64,000 nt of DNA from Stercorarius parasiticus (Eukaryota > Chordata > Aves > Charadriiformes > Stercorariidae). The stretch spans positions 184,033 through 248,032 of the forward strand of contig VWZL01001962.1 in NCBI GenBank assembly GCA_013396915.1. Reading direction: 5' to 3'. Position numbers and translations under genes: made by a program. Below, piece by piece: positions 11,081 through 23,833 of the stretch. The notes under the pieces were generated by a model, which made no database searches, was not told where the DNA came from, and saw nothing but the letters and a program-made list of their open reading frames with translations. The first letter of the stretch is position 1, and the number at the start of each line of letters is the position of its first letter.

Positions 11081-14000
11081 CTTGCCTAGGGGGACATTCC
11101 CTTAGCCCAGACTTCCAGGACAAAGCCACCAGATCTGACCTACAGCTTAATCAGAGCCAGAATAAAATTCTTCCGACGGCAAGTGGCCTGAAAGTCCAGG
11201 TTGACCTTTAGGAGAGGTAAGAGGTTGACGTGAAGCTCAGATAGACAACAATCACTCACAATGAGCAAAGCCTTCTGCTCCAGGAGGCAAAGAGGATGGT
11301 CCCAAACAGCGAGCGCTGTATACAGTATGTATGCACTTTTCCCTTTAAAAAGGGAGCTGGAGGCTTTCCATTACCCATCTCTTCCTTCCTGGCTGGTTTG
11401 ACATCAGCTCTGCCCATCCTGGCAGCGTCAGAGCTCAAGGACTTGAAAGAGCCCCAGCTACAGCCCCAGAGCGGGAGCTGGACCAAACTCACATCCAGAT
11501 GTTCGACACCGGACCAAGCAAACAGGAAAGGGAGACCAAAGAGGAGGATGTGCTCACTGCCCTGACCCCCACCTCCCTCTTCCTCCCCATCTGTATCACA
11601 CAAGAGCCATCATCTGTCTCCAATTTGGCCGTCCAACACCATGGCCCAACCTCCAATCCAGAAGACAGAAACCAGTCACCTACTGCTTGGTCTTCAGGGT
11701 CTCCCTTTGGATGGTGACTTGAATCAAACCCCCACCTTCCAAAACCCACTTCCTTTTCTTAACAGTGGAGGCAGATGCTCCTTTCACTGGTCTCTCCAAA
11801 ATTTTTTCCGAGCTGTTTCTTTGCAAACACCTCACCAGTATTCCCACTTGCCCCTACATCAGCTCCCAGACGGCTAAGGTCAACCCACGCACCAACCAAT
11901 GACACGAGATGCCCTTGTGAAGCCTTCCACTTTCAGACCACACCTCCAGCAAGGCGTGTCGATACCAGCAAGCTTTTCCCACCAGCCAACTGCCGAGTAC
12001 TCCACCACCACATGAAGTCCTTCAGGACACAAGTACTTCACTGCTTGATTGATAACAGTTACACCCAATCTTTACCCAGGAAGAGCATCCTACAGACTCA
12101 ACTGTCCTGTACATGCTTCATGCAACGACGAAGTTCCTGCAGAGCTAGAGCTCACTAGCCAAAAAACATCAGCCCCCTGTAAACATACACAAATATTTTT
12201 CCATACTCCTAGGTCATGCAGAAGACCTCATGCAGGATGCTCATGTTCAGACAGCAAACTCCTCTCATTAGCTTTCCCGACCGATGCTCTCATTTGGTTA
12301 GGTACTCCGCCCCCCTCCAGCACGTTAGAAAACAGCAGCCACAGTTTCTCATGCACTTTGAATCAAAGTTCATCACTTTTCTGTTAAAATAATTAGCTAA
12401 TCAAACCCATTGCTTCCAAGCTGACACTCCTCCTAATGCTTTAATCAATAGACAGAGATGCTCAGAAGAGAACTAGTATGGTCTGAGTTAAGTGTAGGTG
12501 TTGCAAGGACATCGCTTTTCATTCATGTCCCTGGATGCTGTGGCAGAGACAACAAGAGAATCTGGAAGCACACAACAGACGTGTACTGTAATAAAATGGA
12601 TAAACAGACAGAATTAAGGAAATAAGCGAAAAATTTTAGTTTGAGGCTTATTAACCTGTGGAAAGAAGGGGAGGAAGGCTTTACTGGCTGACACTTCACA
12701 TCAAGCTCAGTGTAACACTTGTAGACAAGCGGAAAAGTTGGGAAGCATTAAGGGACGGAGGGGAGGACTCGCCAACAAATCCACCTCTTGACATCCACTT
12801 AGACAGATCTGAGAGTCACACCACCAGATGCTTAACCACCATCATGCTGGTTAACTAACGGCCTCTAACGGGTTCGCTCTGATTTGGTTAGGTTTCTTAA
12901 AAGCAAAAAAAGATGAACACAAGCACGCAAAACCCACTGAAGCATTTCTAGGTGATGACCAACTTCAGACCCCCCAGCACACCCGACCACCACCTCCACA
13001 CAAATATTCATCTCAGCTGCTAAATTGCCACAACTCCTCAATTACAAGTTCTTTCACAACTTCAGCCGCCACCTTATCATGAAGCAAATTTAAACCACTT
13101 CCCATAAAACTTGACTTTAATGCCTGTGGTGTCTCACAGCAGCCAGAACAGGCAACATGATGCCCCCAGGCACCCACGCGCCACCTGCTGCAACGGGTTG
13201 GCCCAGGGCAAGGACCAAGAGACTTGAGGAAGGAGAAGACGTGTGATCTGACATGGGTATTACAAAAAGCAATAGGCTTCATTTTCTGGGGTTTCTTGTA
13301 AAAATATCCGGAAATTCTCAGAGTTTACATTTGCTTACTAGAGACAGCTTAACCACCAGCATCCCCATCAGTGTACCACCGTATTTGTTGACTACTAGAC
13401 CAAAGAGATGGCTTCCTTACAAAGTGCCTCCTTCACCTTTCCAACCAAACTCCTTCCCTGTGTATTTATGGTTGGCAGTGCCCAGAGAGCCTCCTCCACA
13501 CACTTTCCATGGCAAACAGTTCCTTGAGAAGGTAAGTAACGTGAGGGGTAAGTGAAACGTCCCTCCTGAAAGGTTACCACACCTTCTCCAGAAACACCTG
13601 GCTGACTGGATGGGTCAGATTCAGAGATGCCAAAAAAGATCAGACATAACTTCTGGGTCCTGAGCTCTGTGCTCCTTACCCCAAGATCTTGTGCTAGTCA
13701 AGGCCCTGTTTTGGGGCACTCAACAAGATACCTTTGCTACCAGAAAACCGCATTCGCTGCTCAATATGAGGACTCCCAGGTACCCACTACGTACTTAGAA
13801 GGACCTTAGAAGTGCTCCAGCCACACTGCAGAAGCTTGGTCTAGCCCTGCTGAGCAAACATAGTATTACCAAGCTATTAAAAGCTCTGCTGGCACTGATC
13901 CCATGACATGAGACTACCACCCAGCGTGCCAAAAGGCCTTGCTTTTCAGTTCTCCTCAAGCCTCTGGCACAACAGGGTCATGATGAAGGTCTGTATCAAG

Positions 14001-16123
14001 AGCTGCAACCTCTGGTGCCAAACGAGGCGTTAACATGCAGAAAAAAAAAGCTTGAAACTTGTGACCACCAGAGAAGTCCTTGCTCACAGCACACGAGCTT
14101 CAATAAGGCCATATTTGGAGTTACTGATGTTCTACCAAAGGCTTGTGGAACCTTAAAATTCACCATTGACTGAAATTCACCCATGTCAAAGTGGGATCAG
14201 ACTCCGCTGCGTGCACCACACAGACCAAGAGTGAGGATTTGTTATGAAGCACTGGTAGCCCTATTGCCATAAGCTACCAGAGAAACATTGCCAAGCCTCT
14301 CCCAACTTTCAGCAACACACAATCAGAAGACTTTGCTCCCAGCCAGAGCCAAACAAGGAGCTAAGAGCCCACCCGGGAGAGCCGACCATCGGTGAAAGAC
14401 AGCAAAGGTATGGGACTGCTGCCATGGAGGTAAGAGCTCCTCAGCAAGGATCCTATCACGTACACATTATTACTCTTGGGAGAAGATAAAATTTGAGAGA
14501 AGAATAATTCGAGACAAAGGTAATTCCTACTCCAACAACCTTATAAAACAAAAGAATAACTGGCGCATGTTGGAATTTCCTGAGCAGAGCAAAATTGCTT
14601 TCAGGGTCTTAGTCTCTGGGTTTTGGAGGGCGGGAGGAAGGGTTCTGGGGGGCTTGGGAGTTTCTTCTTCTTTTTATTTTCCCTTCTCCCCATTAAAAAG
14701 AAGCAGAGTCAGCTGTGCTGGCTTCCAGAAGAGGAGAACAATTAACCTGAAAGCAATGCACTTGTTTTTAATATAGTACATGGCACGCCAAATGCCTGGT
14801 ATCACTTAGAGTGGCAGACGATTTAATGACTCCTTCGCTGAGCAGCAGTGTCTCAAAGCCCTGCGGAGAGCAAGCGATGCTTCCTCCCTGGTATTTAGCA
14901 ACTGGTTCAGCTCTGCCGTGAAAGGCAAGCTGGCAGCAGTCCTGCATGGAGCGGGCGTCATCGTGCATCCATCATCCACGCAGACCTCTCCCATCAGTGC
15001 CCGGGCGAGCATGGCATCCTTCAGCAGCACTGGTGGCACAACCGGAGTAATCTTCACTCTCCTCTCCCTGGTGAGTCCATGCCACCAAATTTCACAATTT
15101 TTTTTAATAGTGTAACTCGACTAGCCCCCAAAATTTCATTTGGCTGGACTCGCCTGCATCTCCGCAGACGTCCATGCTCACAGATGGGGAGCAGAGCAGG
15201 AGACCTGGAGCTGCTGCAGGTCTGGCAGCGTGTCCTCCTCGCTGCGTTACTATCCTCCTGGCACAGGGAAAGCTCCTGCTGACGGCTCATCCTCCCACAC
15301 CGTGCCCTTCCCCACCGAAACGTGCGGTGAAGAGGCAGACGGGCTCCTGCTGAATGAAGCGAGCGTAACCGAAGGTGCTCAAGGAAAACCTCGGCAAAGC
15401 GGGCAAGGGATGACTGTGCAAACTGGAGCAGGGGAAAGGCTGAGTCACTTCCTCCCCCAGAGCCCTAAATAGAGAAGAGCGTAAGGAAAATCATTCTCCA
15501 AGCTGACAAAAAAGGAAGAGAATCCCCAGTTTAAAAAAAAAAAAAAAAATAGTAAATCAAAGTGCATATAGTGACAGCAGAAGGGGAAGGGACAGAAAAG
15601 GCAGCCTCGTGCTGCAGCTGGAATGCGAAAGGCTGTCAGGAGCAGAGCATCATCTCCGGCTCCTTGGGGAACTGGAGGGGGTCACTAATCACTTTTAACA
15701 GCAGCTCCAGCTGCAAGGCAAGTTCACAGACCATAGATGGTGCCAAAAAGCCACTGTGCTGCTGCCTTGGCTCCTCCAGGCGATGCTGCCGACCATGACC
15801 TCAATCTTGATGGGAAACACCTGCAAGCCTGGCCAAGCTTTTGGGGACAGATTTAATGCACTCCCCAGTGTGCAAACGCTCTACGTGAGCTTCTAGGTGG
15901 CAGCACGTGAAATGCCCCTATTAGGAGCAGTAACACTATAATACCTGATTATCCATCCCAGCAGGTACGCGGCGAGGCTAAGCTCAAGGCTGGAAAACGC
16001 TTTTGAACTGCGGGATACCGGTACGGGCAGGAGACTCTGGAAAGAAATCAGCCACCAGCTTCTCTCTGCAAGCTCAGTGGTCGCGCACAAGCATAAAGTG
16101 CTGGGACAACAGCATGGCAGCGT
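11081..16123. other. Single-copy stretch, no gene recognised
   Basis: Five kilobases with only short chance frames. A good 5' splice-site look-alike (GAGAAG followed by GTAAGT) sits at about 13532, behind a pyrimidine-rich AG at about 13477. The roughly 55-base segment between them has no recognisable coding content. An A-run lies at 15533-15549. Confidence 0.55.
15533..15549 (+). repeat. Poly-A run
   Basis: About 17 consecutive A residues after CCCCAGTTT. Simple repeat with no recognisable retroposon attached. Confidence 0.8.
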
Positions 16124-16195
16124 AGAACAGAATAATTTGGGTTGGAAGGGACCTTTAAAGGTCACGTAGCATCATCCCACCACACCCGCCCAGGC
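16124..16195 (-). mobile_element. Short CR1 3'-end fragment
   Basis: GAACAGAATAATTTGGGTTGGAAGGG followed by ACCTTTAAAGGTCA is the reverse complement of a CR1 3' end. Similarity fades within about 70 bases, so this is either a very strongly 5'-truncated insertion or a decayed one. The ACCTTTAAAGGTCA variant matches the subfamily seen at 53923-54037. Confidence 0.8.
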
Positions 16196-19100
16196 AGCAT
16201 CCCTACAGCCAGCTCCTCCTTCCCCACGTTCAAGGTGATTTCGGCTATTTCCTTAAAGTAAATTTAGTGAATTACTAAAGCCACTTCTGAGTTAACTGAC
16301 CTGGTCGCAGCCAGACAGATAATATTTAAGCTCACGATTGCTGCAGCCTCTCCTTGTAGGATTTCCCTTTTCCACCCTCCTCCTTACAGCCTGTAAGTTC
16401 TTATCTTGAAGACCTGCACTCCTCTGTCAAATTTGGCTGAAATCAGTCCCTTGGTTAAAAAAGCTTCTGAAGAAATAGCGAGTGACATCAAGTCTGAGTG
16501 CATAAGCCTCATTTCTGTTAATTAAAAAAAAAACAAAACGAAACCACAGAAATGTAGAGAAGAAGCTTCAAAGTGGCTATTTGCAGTGGATAAACAAATC
16601 TTTCACCCCATGTAATGCAAATATATTAAAAAGAAAAGCCCTGCAAATATCCTTTCTTGGAGCCGATTTTGAGAAAGACGATGTGTGCTCTGCAGATGCT
16701 CCGAAACCTGGGAGGGAGAGAGAGGGACCAGCACCTTGGGATGAATTTGTCCATTAAAAGCAGCCGAGCAGAGATGGATGCTGCGGCTCTGCTGACAAAC
16801 AGTGCTCCACAGGGCTACGATGTTCTGCCTACCACCGATGCTGCTCCGAGCATCCTCACAGGCAGGAAAAAACGCTCCTCTGCCTTTGTCGGGCCAGCGC
16901 AGGGATGGAGAGAGCAGGGATGCAGGGAGGGATGGAAAACTCGCCGTTCACCAGAAGAGCTTTCCAGAAGCGTGCGTTTCATTTCAGAGCTGTTGTCAGA
17001 ACGTGAGAAACTGCTGCTCCCAAAACAAGGGGCCTTTGGAGAAAGCGATACATCGCACCTCATCACAGCTGGTCCCCTGCAGCTCTTCAGCCTCTTCATC
17101 CATGTCCGTGGCCTCCTCTTCCTCTAGAGGCATCCGTAGCCATTGTGGTGAGACCCCACAGCCCCTGAAAACTCCATCTAACTCACCTACTAGCTTGCAA
17201 TAAGGAGATATGGACGTGGCGAGAAAAATAAAGAAATCATTCCCAAAAGCATCCCGAGCCTTCACATCCTGCCGTGAAGCCTCCAGCTGCAAAAATTATT
17301 GCTGCAAGTTTTAGGATCACCAGCCAGGCTTCCCGAGCCAGAGAAAAATGTAATCAAAGACACCTCCAAGCCAATCGCCTGGCTGGGAAGAGGCATTTCT
17401 TGGATCACCGATATGCCCTGATGCAAGGGAATACGGCTCCCATGGGTGCAGGCATCCACCCCCGTCTCTTCTCACTGTGCAATGCAAACACCACCTTAAA
17501 CATAAAACATTTCTCTGTTATTTAACTCCGGCTGACAACCACAGCACAACCACAACCCTTCCTGCTTTCTTTTCCTCTCTTGCCCAGACACCCAAGATGG
17601 TAGCTTTGATGGCACATTATTAAAATCGCCTCTGGCTTCATTGCAGCCAGACACAGTGCCCAGAAGCCCACCAGCCCAGGGGTTTGCTTCTGGCCAGGTG
17701 ACGCAGGGAGCACCCAAAAGCAAAAGAGCATTTGCAGACCACTGCTTCAGACTGGCTTGGTTGGACCTAGAGCAAACCACAGTCCCACCAGTGACTGGAG
17801 CGCACACTTCTCTACAGGACAAAAAAAGCCTTTAAAATTCACCCCATGATTACTCCTGCGAGATCCCCCATAAGCAAACACTAAGATCTGTTTTCGCGGA
17901 CCTGACCACCCTTCAAAGCCACCTGCAGAAGCTGGTGGCCCCAAAACGACGTCTCCACGGACCACGTAGCAGAAGGAGCAGCTCGCAGCCACAGCCACGA
18001 GTGAGTCCAGCTCTGCAAAGCAGCTGCCCCAGCCCCGATCTCGCTGGTGGCTCTACCACCCATGACCAGCTCCATGCCGGCTGGCAAAGGTCTGGCTTCA
18101 CAAACAAGATGCTTAATGCTTCTGACAGCCAAGGCCCCTGAAACATCTGCAATTCATTTCTAGCTCAAAACGCCCTAGCAAATCTGCAATGTTCTAGCTC
18201 AAAAACATTGTACTTGCAAAGACAGACTTGTGAGATTTAATTAAACGATGCAAACTCCTTGGGATCGTACCTACTTATTTGCAGAAGACCTTCTCAATGT
18301 CAGCTTGGGGATGGACCGGATGCCATCCCTGCCGCGTGGCATGGCGCAGCTGATCACAGAGACCCAGACTGCTGTGACATGCCATGCTGCCGAGCCGCAG
18401 CCTCCCATTCCACCCTTTCCACACCAACCCAGCCGCTCACCTCCTGGCCCACCTACCACCCAATAAAACCGGCAGCAGACGAATGGCAACAGCTTGGTAG
18501 TGAACACCACCTTCTCACAGGCTTCTCACAAGGTCCTGGTAAACACAAGCCAAGCAACACAGCTCCTCCAGGATTTCATGAGTTCAAAAGGATTTTTCAG
18601 AATTAATTACAAACCCCGTTTATGGTTCGCTGTTGCAGGTGGCTGGGGAAGCTGGTGGCAGCTGTGTGTCTTCCTGTAGCTTCTGCTTCGGCGTGGGGCA
18701 GGCTCTGGCAGTGGTGAAGCCTTCCTGGGGTGAAGCAGGTTGTACAAACCAGTCCCAGCAAGATGGGTCAGATCCAGAGGGATGGGGAAGGTTGGTTGAG
18801 GTTTTTTTTGCATTAAGGCCAACTAAAATTGCTGGTGAGAAATTAGAAGCCTGTGGGCACCCACGTGCATCCTCAGGTCACCCAGGCATGACATGACACC
18901 AAGGGATGAGGCACACCACACAGCCGCTCACCTCCGCTCCCCATCCCAGGCACATGCCCACCATAGACACGTCATCCCACCCATAAACCATTCCATCCTG
19001 CCACCTAAGAGATGCAGATGACATCCACCACCACCCAGCGGCATGGTGGATGCAACCATGCTGGGGAAGAAGGCGAAGCTGAGCTAGTGCTGGTGGCCAC

Positions 19101-22100
19101 AGAGGAGACGCCCTCGATAAATTGCTGCACGTTATGAAATACTCCTGCGGCATGCTCCCGGCCGACAGGCACGGCAGGATTTGGTCCTGCAGAGATAGCA
19201 GAGGCAGAAGTTTAGTTGTGTCACCACAGCTTCTCTCACCACCTAAGGAAACAGGTTTTTCTTCTCCTGTACCACCACTGCTACGTGCTTGGGGGACAGG
19301 GGAGGCCAAGGGTTGTCTCTGTAGGAGAGGAAACAGGAGTTTTTCTGAAATAAGCAGACTACTCCTGTTCAACCTGCGGTCCCTAAAGCCTCAGAGGTCC
19401 ATGGACTCCCTCAAAGCAGTCTCCAAAAGCTAACTTGAAACAGCAAAGATCTCAAATCCATTAGAGAGACACCATCCCCATTCCCGACCACTTCTGGGGT
19501 ACCTCCACATTGCAGAAGACGACGCAGGGTCCAGCAAGCCAAGACCGACCTTGGCACAGCCCAAAGCAGATGTGGAAGAAACAAAACCTCTCTTTTCAGT
19601 GGGAAAGTTGATGGTTAAACACATAAAAGTTTTGAGAACACCCAATGTCGTCCCTATTTCAGTCTGAGCTGAGCAGGAAACACATTTCTTTTAGGATCAC
19701 CAGCAAGGCATTTATGTTGTAAATAGCTATATATATAAGTGTATACGTATGCACACGCATATACATAAATAAATAAAAATAAAATAGCCAGTCTCTCAAA
19801 CAAACAGAAAATGATTGGCTAGCTACACTAGCCCTTTATTTCGGCTGACTCAGTAATGCGTTAATTATACTTAGGTAGCAGAATTGCACCTTCTCCGAGA
19901 TGAGAACATCCCAAAGCATTTACGGAGATTACTTGTCCAGAAGCCTCAACGCTTCCAGATTTTTGAGACAGGAACAGTTGTCCTTTCCCCAACCCGAGGA
20001 AGACCATGAGCTACAGAGCAGCAAACTGTTAACTCTGGAACTTAACAATGGCATGTGTAAAGAAATGTCTTAATACTTCTGCCAAACTGAAGAGCAATGA
20101 AATCATGAACAATATTTAATTGCTCCATTGAAATAGCCCCAAACAGCTCCTGAAATAATAGCTCATCTGCTGGCCCCAGCTTCCATAGAAACTACAGGGT
20201 CTTGCTATGCTTCTAGGGATAGCTCCTCGCAAATACACAGGACCTCGAAGACTCACTTGACCAGCAAGAACGTGAAATTAAATAAGGTCCAGGAGGGTTT
20301 TCTTGCCGCTCTGTAGAGACCTATGGGCAAAAACTCCAACAGTGATAACTACCACAATTTCACACTGCTCCTGCTGGGAAAAGACCAAGCAGCGGCACGG
20401 ACGGCTGCAAGGAGAAACAGGAGAGAGACCCAAAATAAAAAGGGAGGGGAGAGTCAGTGTAGCAAAATTTGCCCTCATCAGGAGACCATGGTAGAGTAAA
20501 CTCAACAGAACACTTCCCCCTAAAGTGAAGACATTCAGAGAGCAAAAAAAGAGTATTTTTCTCATCCAAGACCGAGCGCTGAAGGAGGGACATCCGGAGA
20601 TAAAGCTCAGCACCTTGTCGTCTTCCCTTTCACAGTCTGGATCAAGGGTTAATAACTTATCAAGTAAGTTTTCACGCTTTGCACATTATTTTTCACGGCT
20701 CTCAGGAACCCTCTGTATACCATTCCAATCCCATTTGTGCACGAGGTTGAGTCAGCTACGGGAATGAAGGTGTCAAAGTCAGCTAAGGCCCTCAGGTAGG
20801 TCACTCCTCTCCCAAATCCCACTGCAAAGGCAGAGCTGGTGTTCAGTTCATCTCCACAAATGATTCCTCAAGTCTCCCATCAGCCAGTGAGCTCCTGGGT
20901 GCTGGGCTTTACCCTCCAGCTTACCTGAGACAAGCCACTTCCCCACATCATCACCTTCACCTGCAGCATCCAACCACTGCTCCTCTGCTTTCCTTTAAAA
21001 GCAACCTGAGATCTTATAAACAACAAAAAAAAATGCTTCCTAAGAGCTGCACAAGTCCCCCAGCGCTTTAACCGCGACACCTTAAATTCGCAGAGCCCGC
21101 CGATGCAGTACCCGCATCGCAAGGAGGGCTCAGACAGAAGTCAGGGAGAAAGAGCTTTACATACAAGCACAGCCTGAGTTTCCCAAAACAGACACTGCTC
21201 ATCTCTCTGCCAAAGATAACACACTTAACACAGGGAAGCCACAGCCTACAAATTTTACTCAAGGCTCGAGGGAATAAAATCCAGCGCAAGGTTTTGCTCT
21301 TGGACCTCAGAATCAGCGAGGGCAGAGCAAAGCCTTTACAGTCCTTATGGGGAAAAATAACGTGGATTGGCACAATAAAATGTTTTTTTTCACCACTCAC
21401 CAGACACAAAGTGTGAATACTTGCTTGTCACAGAAGCCATAAGCCTGGCAGGATGCTTCCCCATCCATCCCGCATGGCACCCCCTGCCAGTGTCTGGTTG
21501 CTCAGCGGATGGTCCACCATCAAAAGACCTTCTTAGATTTTGGAGAGGAGGGACTATTAAGTCACCTGGTCTTATTTTGGTATCTTTGGGTTGAGAGAAA
21601 CAATGTAGAAGCTCAGTATATCTTCTGCTTCCTCCCATGTCTTTCGTTTCTGTTCACAAGGCTGTGACTTCAAGCTTCATCCTTCACCTGCCTGAGTGGT
21701 GGAGGAAGAGTAGCATGGATTACGGAAGCAGGAGTGAAGGTGGCACAGATGGACATGGGGAAATGGCCTATTGCAGGGGACCCACCAGGTCTCCAGAGAG
21801 CCTAGGGCACGCCAGCCCTTCTCCTCATCCTGGGAAACAGCACCTGCCCCTTCCCAATCTAATGGGATTGTTACCTCAACCAGTGTGGGGTCTTACTGGT
21901 GGGGAGACTCACCTCTATCAGAGGAGCCTGACACAGGGAACAGCCCCAGGAGATGAATCTTAGTCTCATTTTATGGAAAAACAACTCCAAGAACCAAGTT
22001 TTGAGGCACTGGGATGCCAGGGACGTAGAGCAACTGTGCCTCCAGGCATACGGCTTTGCTGGGGGCAGCTGCAGCAAAAAATGTCCCAGGCCTGCCGGCT

Positions 22101-22499
22101 GCTCCGCTGCCACTAACATCTGTTGTCCCCTACTGTCACCCACGGTCCCCGAGACCACGTGCAGCCAGAGTGACTCTGCAGGAAAACGATAATCGTAAAA
22201 TAACAACATAACGTAGTCCCTGGTGAGCCCTCGCTCGCTACACCCAAACCCAACCCTGCACCGAGGATGGGGAAAGCGCCTCCCAGCAGGTGGGAGATGC
22301 TCCCGCCTCTGGACCACACAGCAGTGGACATCCCACCCGGGGACGTCCCCCCTGTACAGATGCTCGGGGTGAAACCAGGCGGTACCTTTGTGCCTGCGGA
22401 TGCTGCCACGGCTCTGGTCCTCCCACCCCCAGCTTTGCTGCGAAGGGGATAACGATGAACAACGCTAATTGTGATAGGGACCAGATGAGCGCTTCCATC
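16196..22499. other. Single-copy stretch leading up to a CpG island
   Basis: More than 6 kb with no recognisable transposon or gene. Overlapping frames at 16657-17292 on both strands include an acidic stretch on the minus strand (LEEEEATDMDEEAEEL at about 17060-17110), but neither strand shows convincing splice sites. An AT-rich simple repeat is at 19728-19788. If the CpG island at 22.56-23.24 kb drives a leftward transcript, this region would be its first intron; that is inference. Confidence 0.5.
19728..19788. repeat. AT-rich microsatellite-like tract
   Basis: TATATATA, an alternating GTATACGTATGCACACGCATATAC section and AAATAAATAAATAAAA follow one another. This is degenerate simple-sequence DNA with partial dyad symmetry in the middle. 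Confidence 0.75.
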
Positions 22500-22834
22500 T
22501 GAGGGGTTTCCCCTCTCCTTTTTGTCCGTGGCGGGGCTCACCGGGGGAGATGGAGTAAGAGGCCAGCCATGCCCTTCCTTAGGGCCAACGAAGCGGTCCG
22601 GGAAGCTTCCAGAGGCCGAGAGCCGTACCCGACTGCGGCCCCACACCTCCATGCTCCNAGAGGGAAATTCGGGGGGAGGGCAGGGGGGTGCCCCACGTCC
22701 GGGCACAAACCGTCAGCGGAGGCAAGAGGAAAAAACCCCAGACGGGACGAGGCCGAACCCCGCCGAGAGGCCGAACCGCNCCCCCCACCCCAACCCGGCT
22801 GCTGTGTCATCGCTCCCCCCGCCCCGGCCTTACC

Positions 22835-23090
22835 GTGCTGCGGTGCCGGGCGGTGTCAGACCCCCTCCGGGAGGCTCATGGGCGCCGGGCTGAGGTGAGG
22901 AGGGGGACGAGGAGGGGACAGGGACACAGAGACAGGCACCCGGGGCGCTGCCCGCCCGTGAGGAGACACCCGGCTCCGGCTGGGGCGGAGGGACGGGCCG
23001 GGGCGGCCGGAGAGGGACGCGGCAGCCGCCGCCCCGCCCGGCCCGGCCCCCGCCGCTGACTCCTCCGCCGCCGGGCCCTGACNNGCCCTG
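22835..23090 (-). other. Possible untranslated first exon, leftward transcript
   Basis: If transcription starts near the ZNF143-like site at 23093-23104 and runs on the minus strand, the first good splice donor is GCACG followed by GTAAGG at about 22834. The implied exon has only a very short upstream frame (ATG at about 22879, seven codons), so it would be 5' UTR. The reverse orientation (plus-strand donor GCTGAG then GTGAGG at about 22892) is not excluded. No transcript data are available; this is inference from promoter and splice motifs. Confidence 0.2.
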
Positions 23091-23148
23091 ACGGGAGATG
23101 TAGTCCGCGCCCCGCCGCCCGGCCTGCCCGGCTCCCCAGCGCCACGGT

Positions 23149-23159
23149 GGGGGGGGGGG
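23149..23159 (+). repeat. G-run
   Basis: Eleven G residues in a row at the right shoulder of the CpG island. Such runs are prone to sequencing errors and can take part in G-quadruplexes. Confidence 0.85.
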
Positions 23160-23459
23160 CCTTCATCACCCCCACCCCCTCGGGACCACCGAGCCCACCC
23201 ACCACGGCTGTTAAAGCGCCCAGATTTCGGGCCCGGCTTTTGTGGTGGTGTTTTTTTCCCCCCTCCCCGCGTTGAAGGTTGTAAAATCGCATTTTTGGAC
23301 CATCTCCCTCGCCAGCAAAGCTGCGTCCGCCGGGGTTCAGCCCCAAACCCCGTCTTCTCCCAGCTCTCCTCCTCCGTGGTCAGCCACATCCAGCCAGGCT
23401 TTAGGGAAGGGAGGGTTAAGCTGAGCTTAAAGGAAGGAAACTGCAAGGATTTCCATATA

Positions 23460-23708
23460 AATCATAGAATCACGGAATGGTTTAGGTTGGAAGGGACCTT
23501 AAACACCATCTAGTTCCACCCCCCTGCCCTGGGCAGGGACACCTCCCACCAGACCAGGTTCCTCCAAGCCCCGGCCAACCTGGCCTTGAACACCTCCAGG
23601 GATGGGGCAGCCACAGCTTCTCTGGGCAACCTGGGCCAGGGGCTCACCGCCCCCTCAGCAAACAATTTCTTCCTCACATCTCATCTCAATCCACCCTCTT
23701 CCAGTTTT
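23460..23708 (-). mobile_element. CR1 LINE fragment, left arm of an inverted pair
   Basis: The 3' terminus is at the left (ATCATAGAATCACGGAATGG), followed by the TTTAGGTTGGAAGGGACC block and the CCTGCCCTGGGCAGGGACACC variant. It ends where the ORF2 C-terminus would begin (CATCTCATCTCAATCC, then CTTCCAGTTTTA). The element is strongly 5'-truncated. It faces the plus-strand fragment at 23728-23833 with only about 20 bases between them. Confidence 0.95.
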
Positions 23709-23727
23709 ATATGGAAATGCTTGATTT

Positions 23728-23833
23728 GAGCAACCTGGTGTGGTGGGAGGTGTCCCTGTCCAGGGCATGGGCTTGGAACTGGATGGTCTTGAAGGTCCCT
23801 TCCAACCCAAACCATTCTGTGATTCTACGATTC
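23728..23833 (+). mobile_element. CR1 LINE fragment, right arm of an inverted pair
   Basis: About 105 bases of CR1 3' end on the plus strand: GAGCAACCTGGTGTGGTGGG at the left edge, GGTCCCTTCCAACCCAAACC in the middle and CATTCTGTGATTCTACGATT at the 3' terminus. It is nearly complementary to the outer part of the copy at 23460-23708, so the two can pair as a long hairpin. Confidence 0.95.

Larger units (their letters stand above)
22560..23240. promoter_or_regulatory. CpG island, candidate (bidirectional?) promoter
   Basis: Roughly 700 bases of very GC-rich DNA with abundant CpG. Sp1-type GGGGCGG boxes occur at 22982-22988 and 23000-23006, with a CCCCGCCC inverse box at about 23032-23039. A GGGAGATGTAGT sequence at 23093-23104 is the reverse complement of the ACTACAnnTCCC ZNF143/THAP11 promoter motif typical of housekeeping promoters. 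Donor-like sequences face both ways: GTAAGG on the minus strand near 22829-22834 and GTGAGG on the plus strand near 22892. No TATA box is evident. Long open frames through the island (for example 22856-23446 minus) follow from GC richness and are not taken as coding. Unresolved bases lie at 22658, 22780 and 23083-23084. Confidence 0.75.

Noticed and set aside
13477..13532. Short segment between a pyrimidine-rich AG and a perfect GTAAGT
   Set aside because: Only about 55 bases with no recognisable coding content; cryptic sites this good occur often by chance.
16996..17292. Acidic minus-strand frame (EEEEATDMDEEAEEL)
   Set aside because: Looks protein-like, but splice sites around it are poor and an equally open plus-strand frame overlaps it.
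22856..23446. 196-codon minus-strand frame through the CpG island
   Set aside because: GC-rich sequence seldom contains stop codons; it crosses the putative TSS and unresolved bases and has no recognisable domain.
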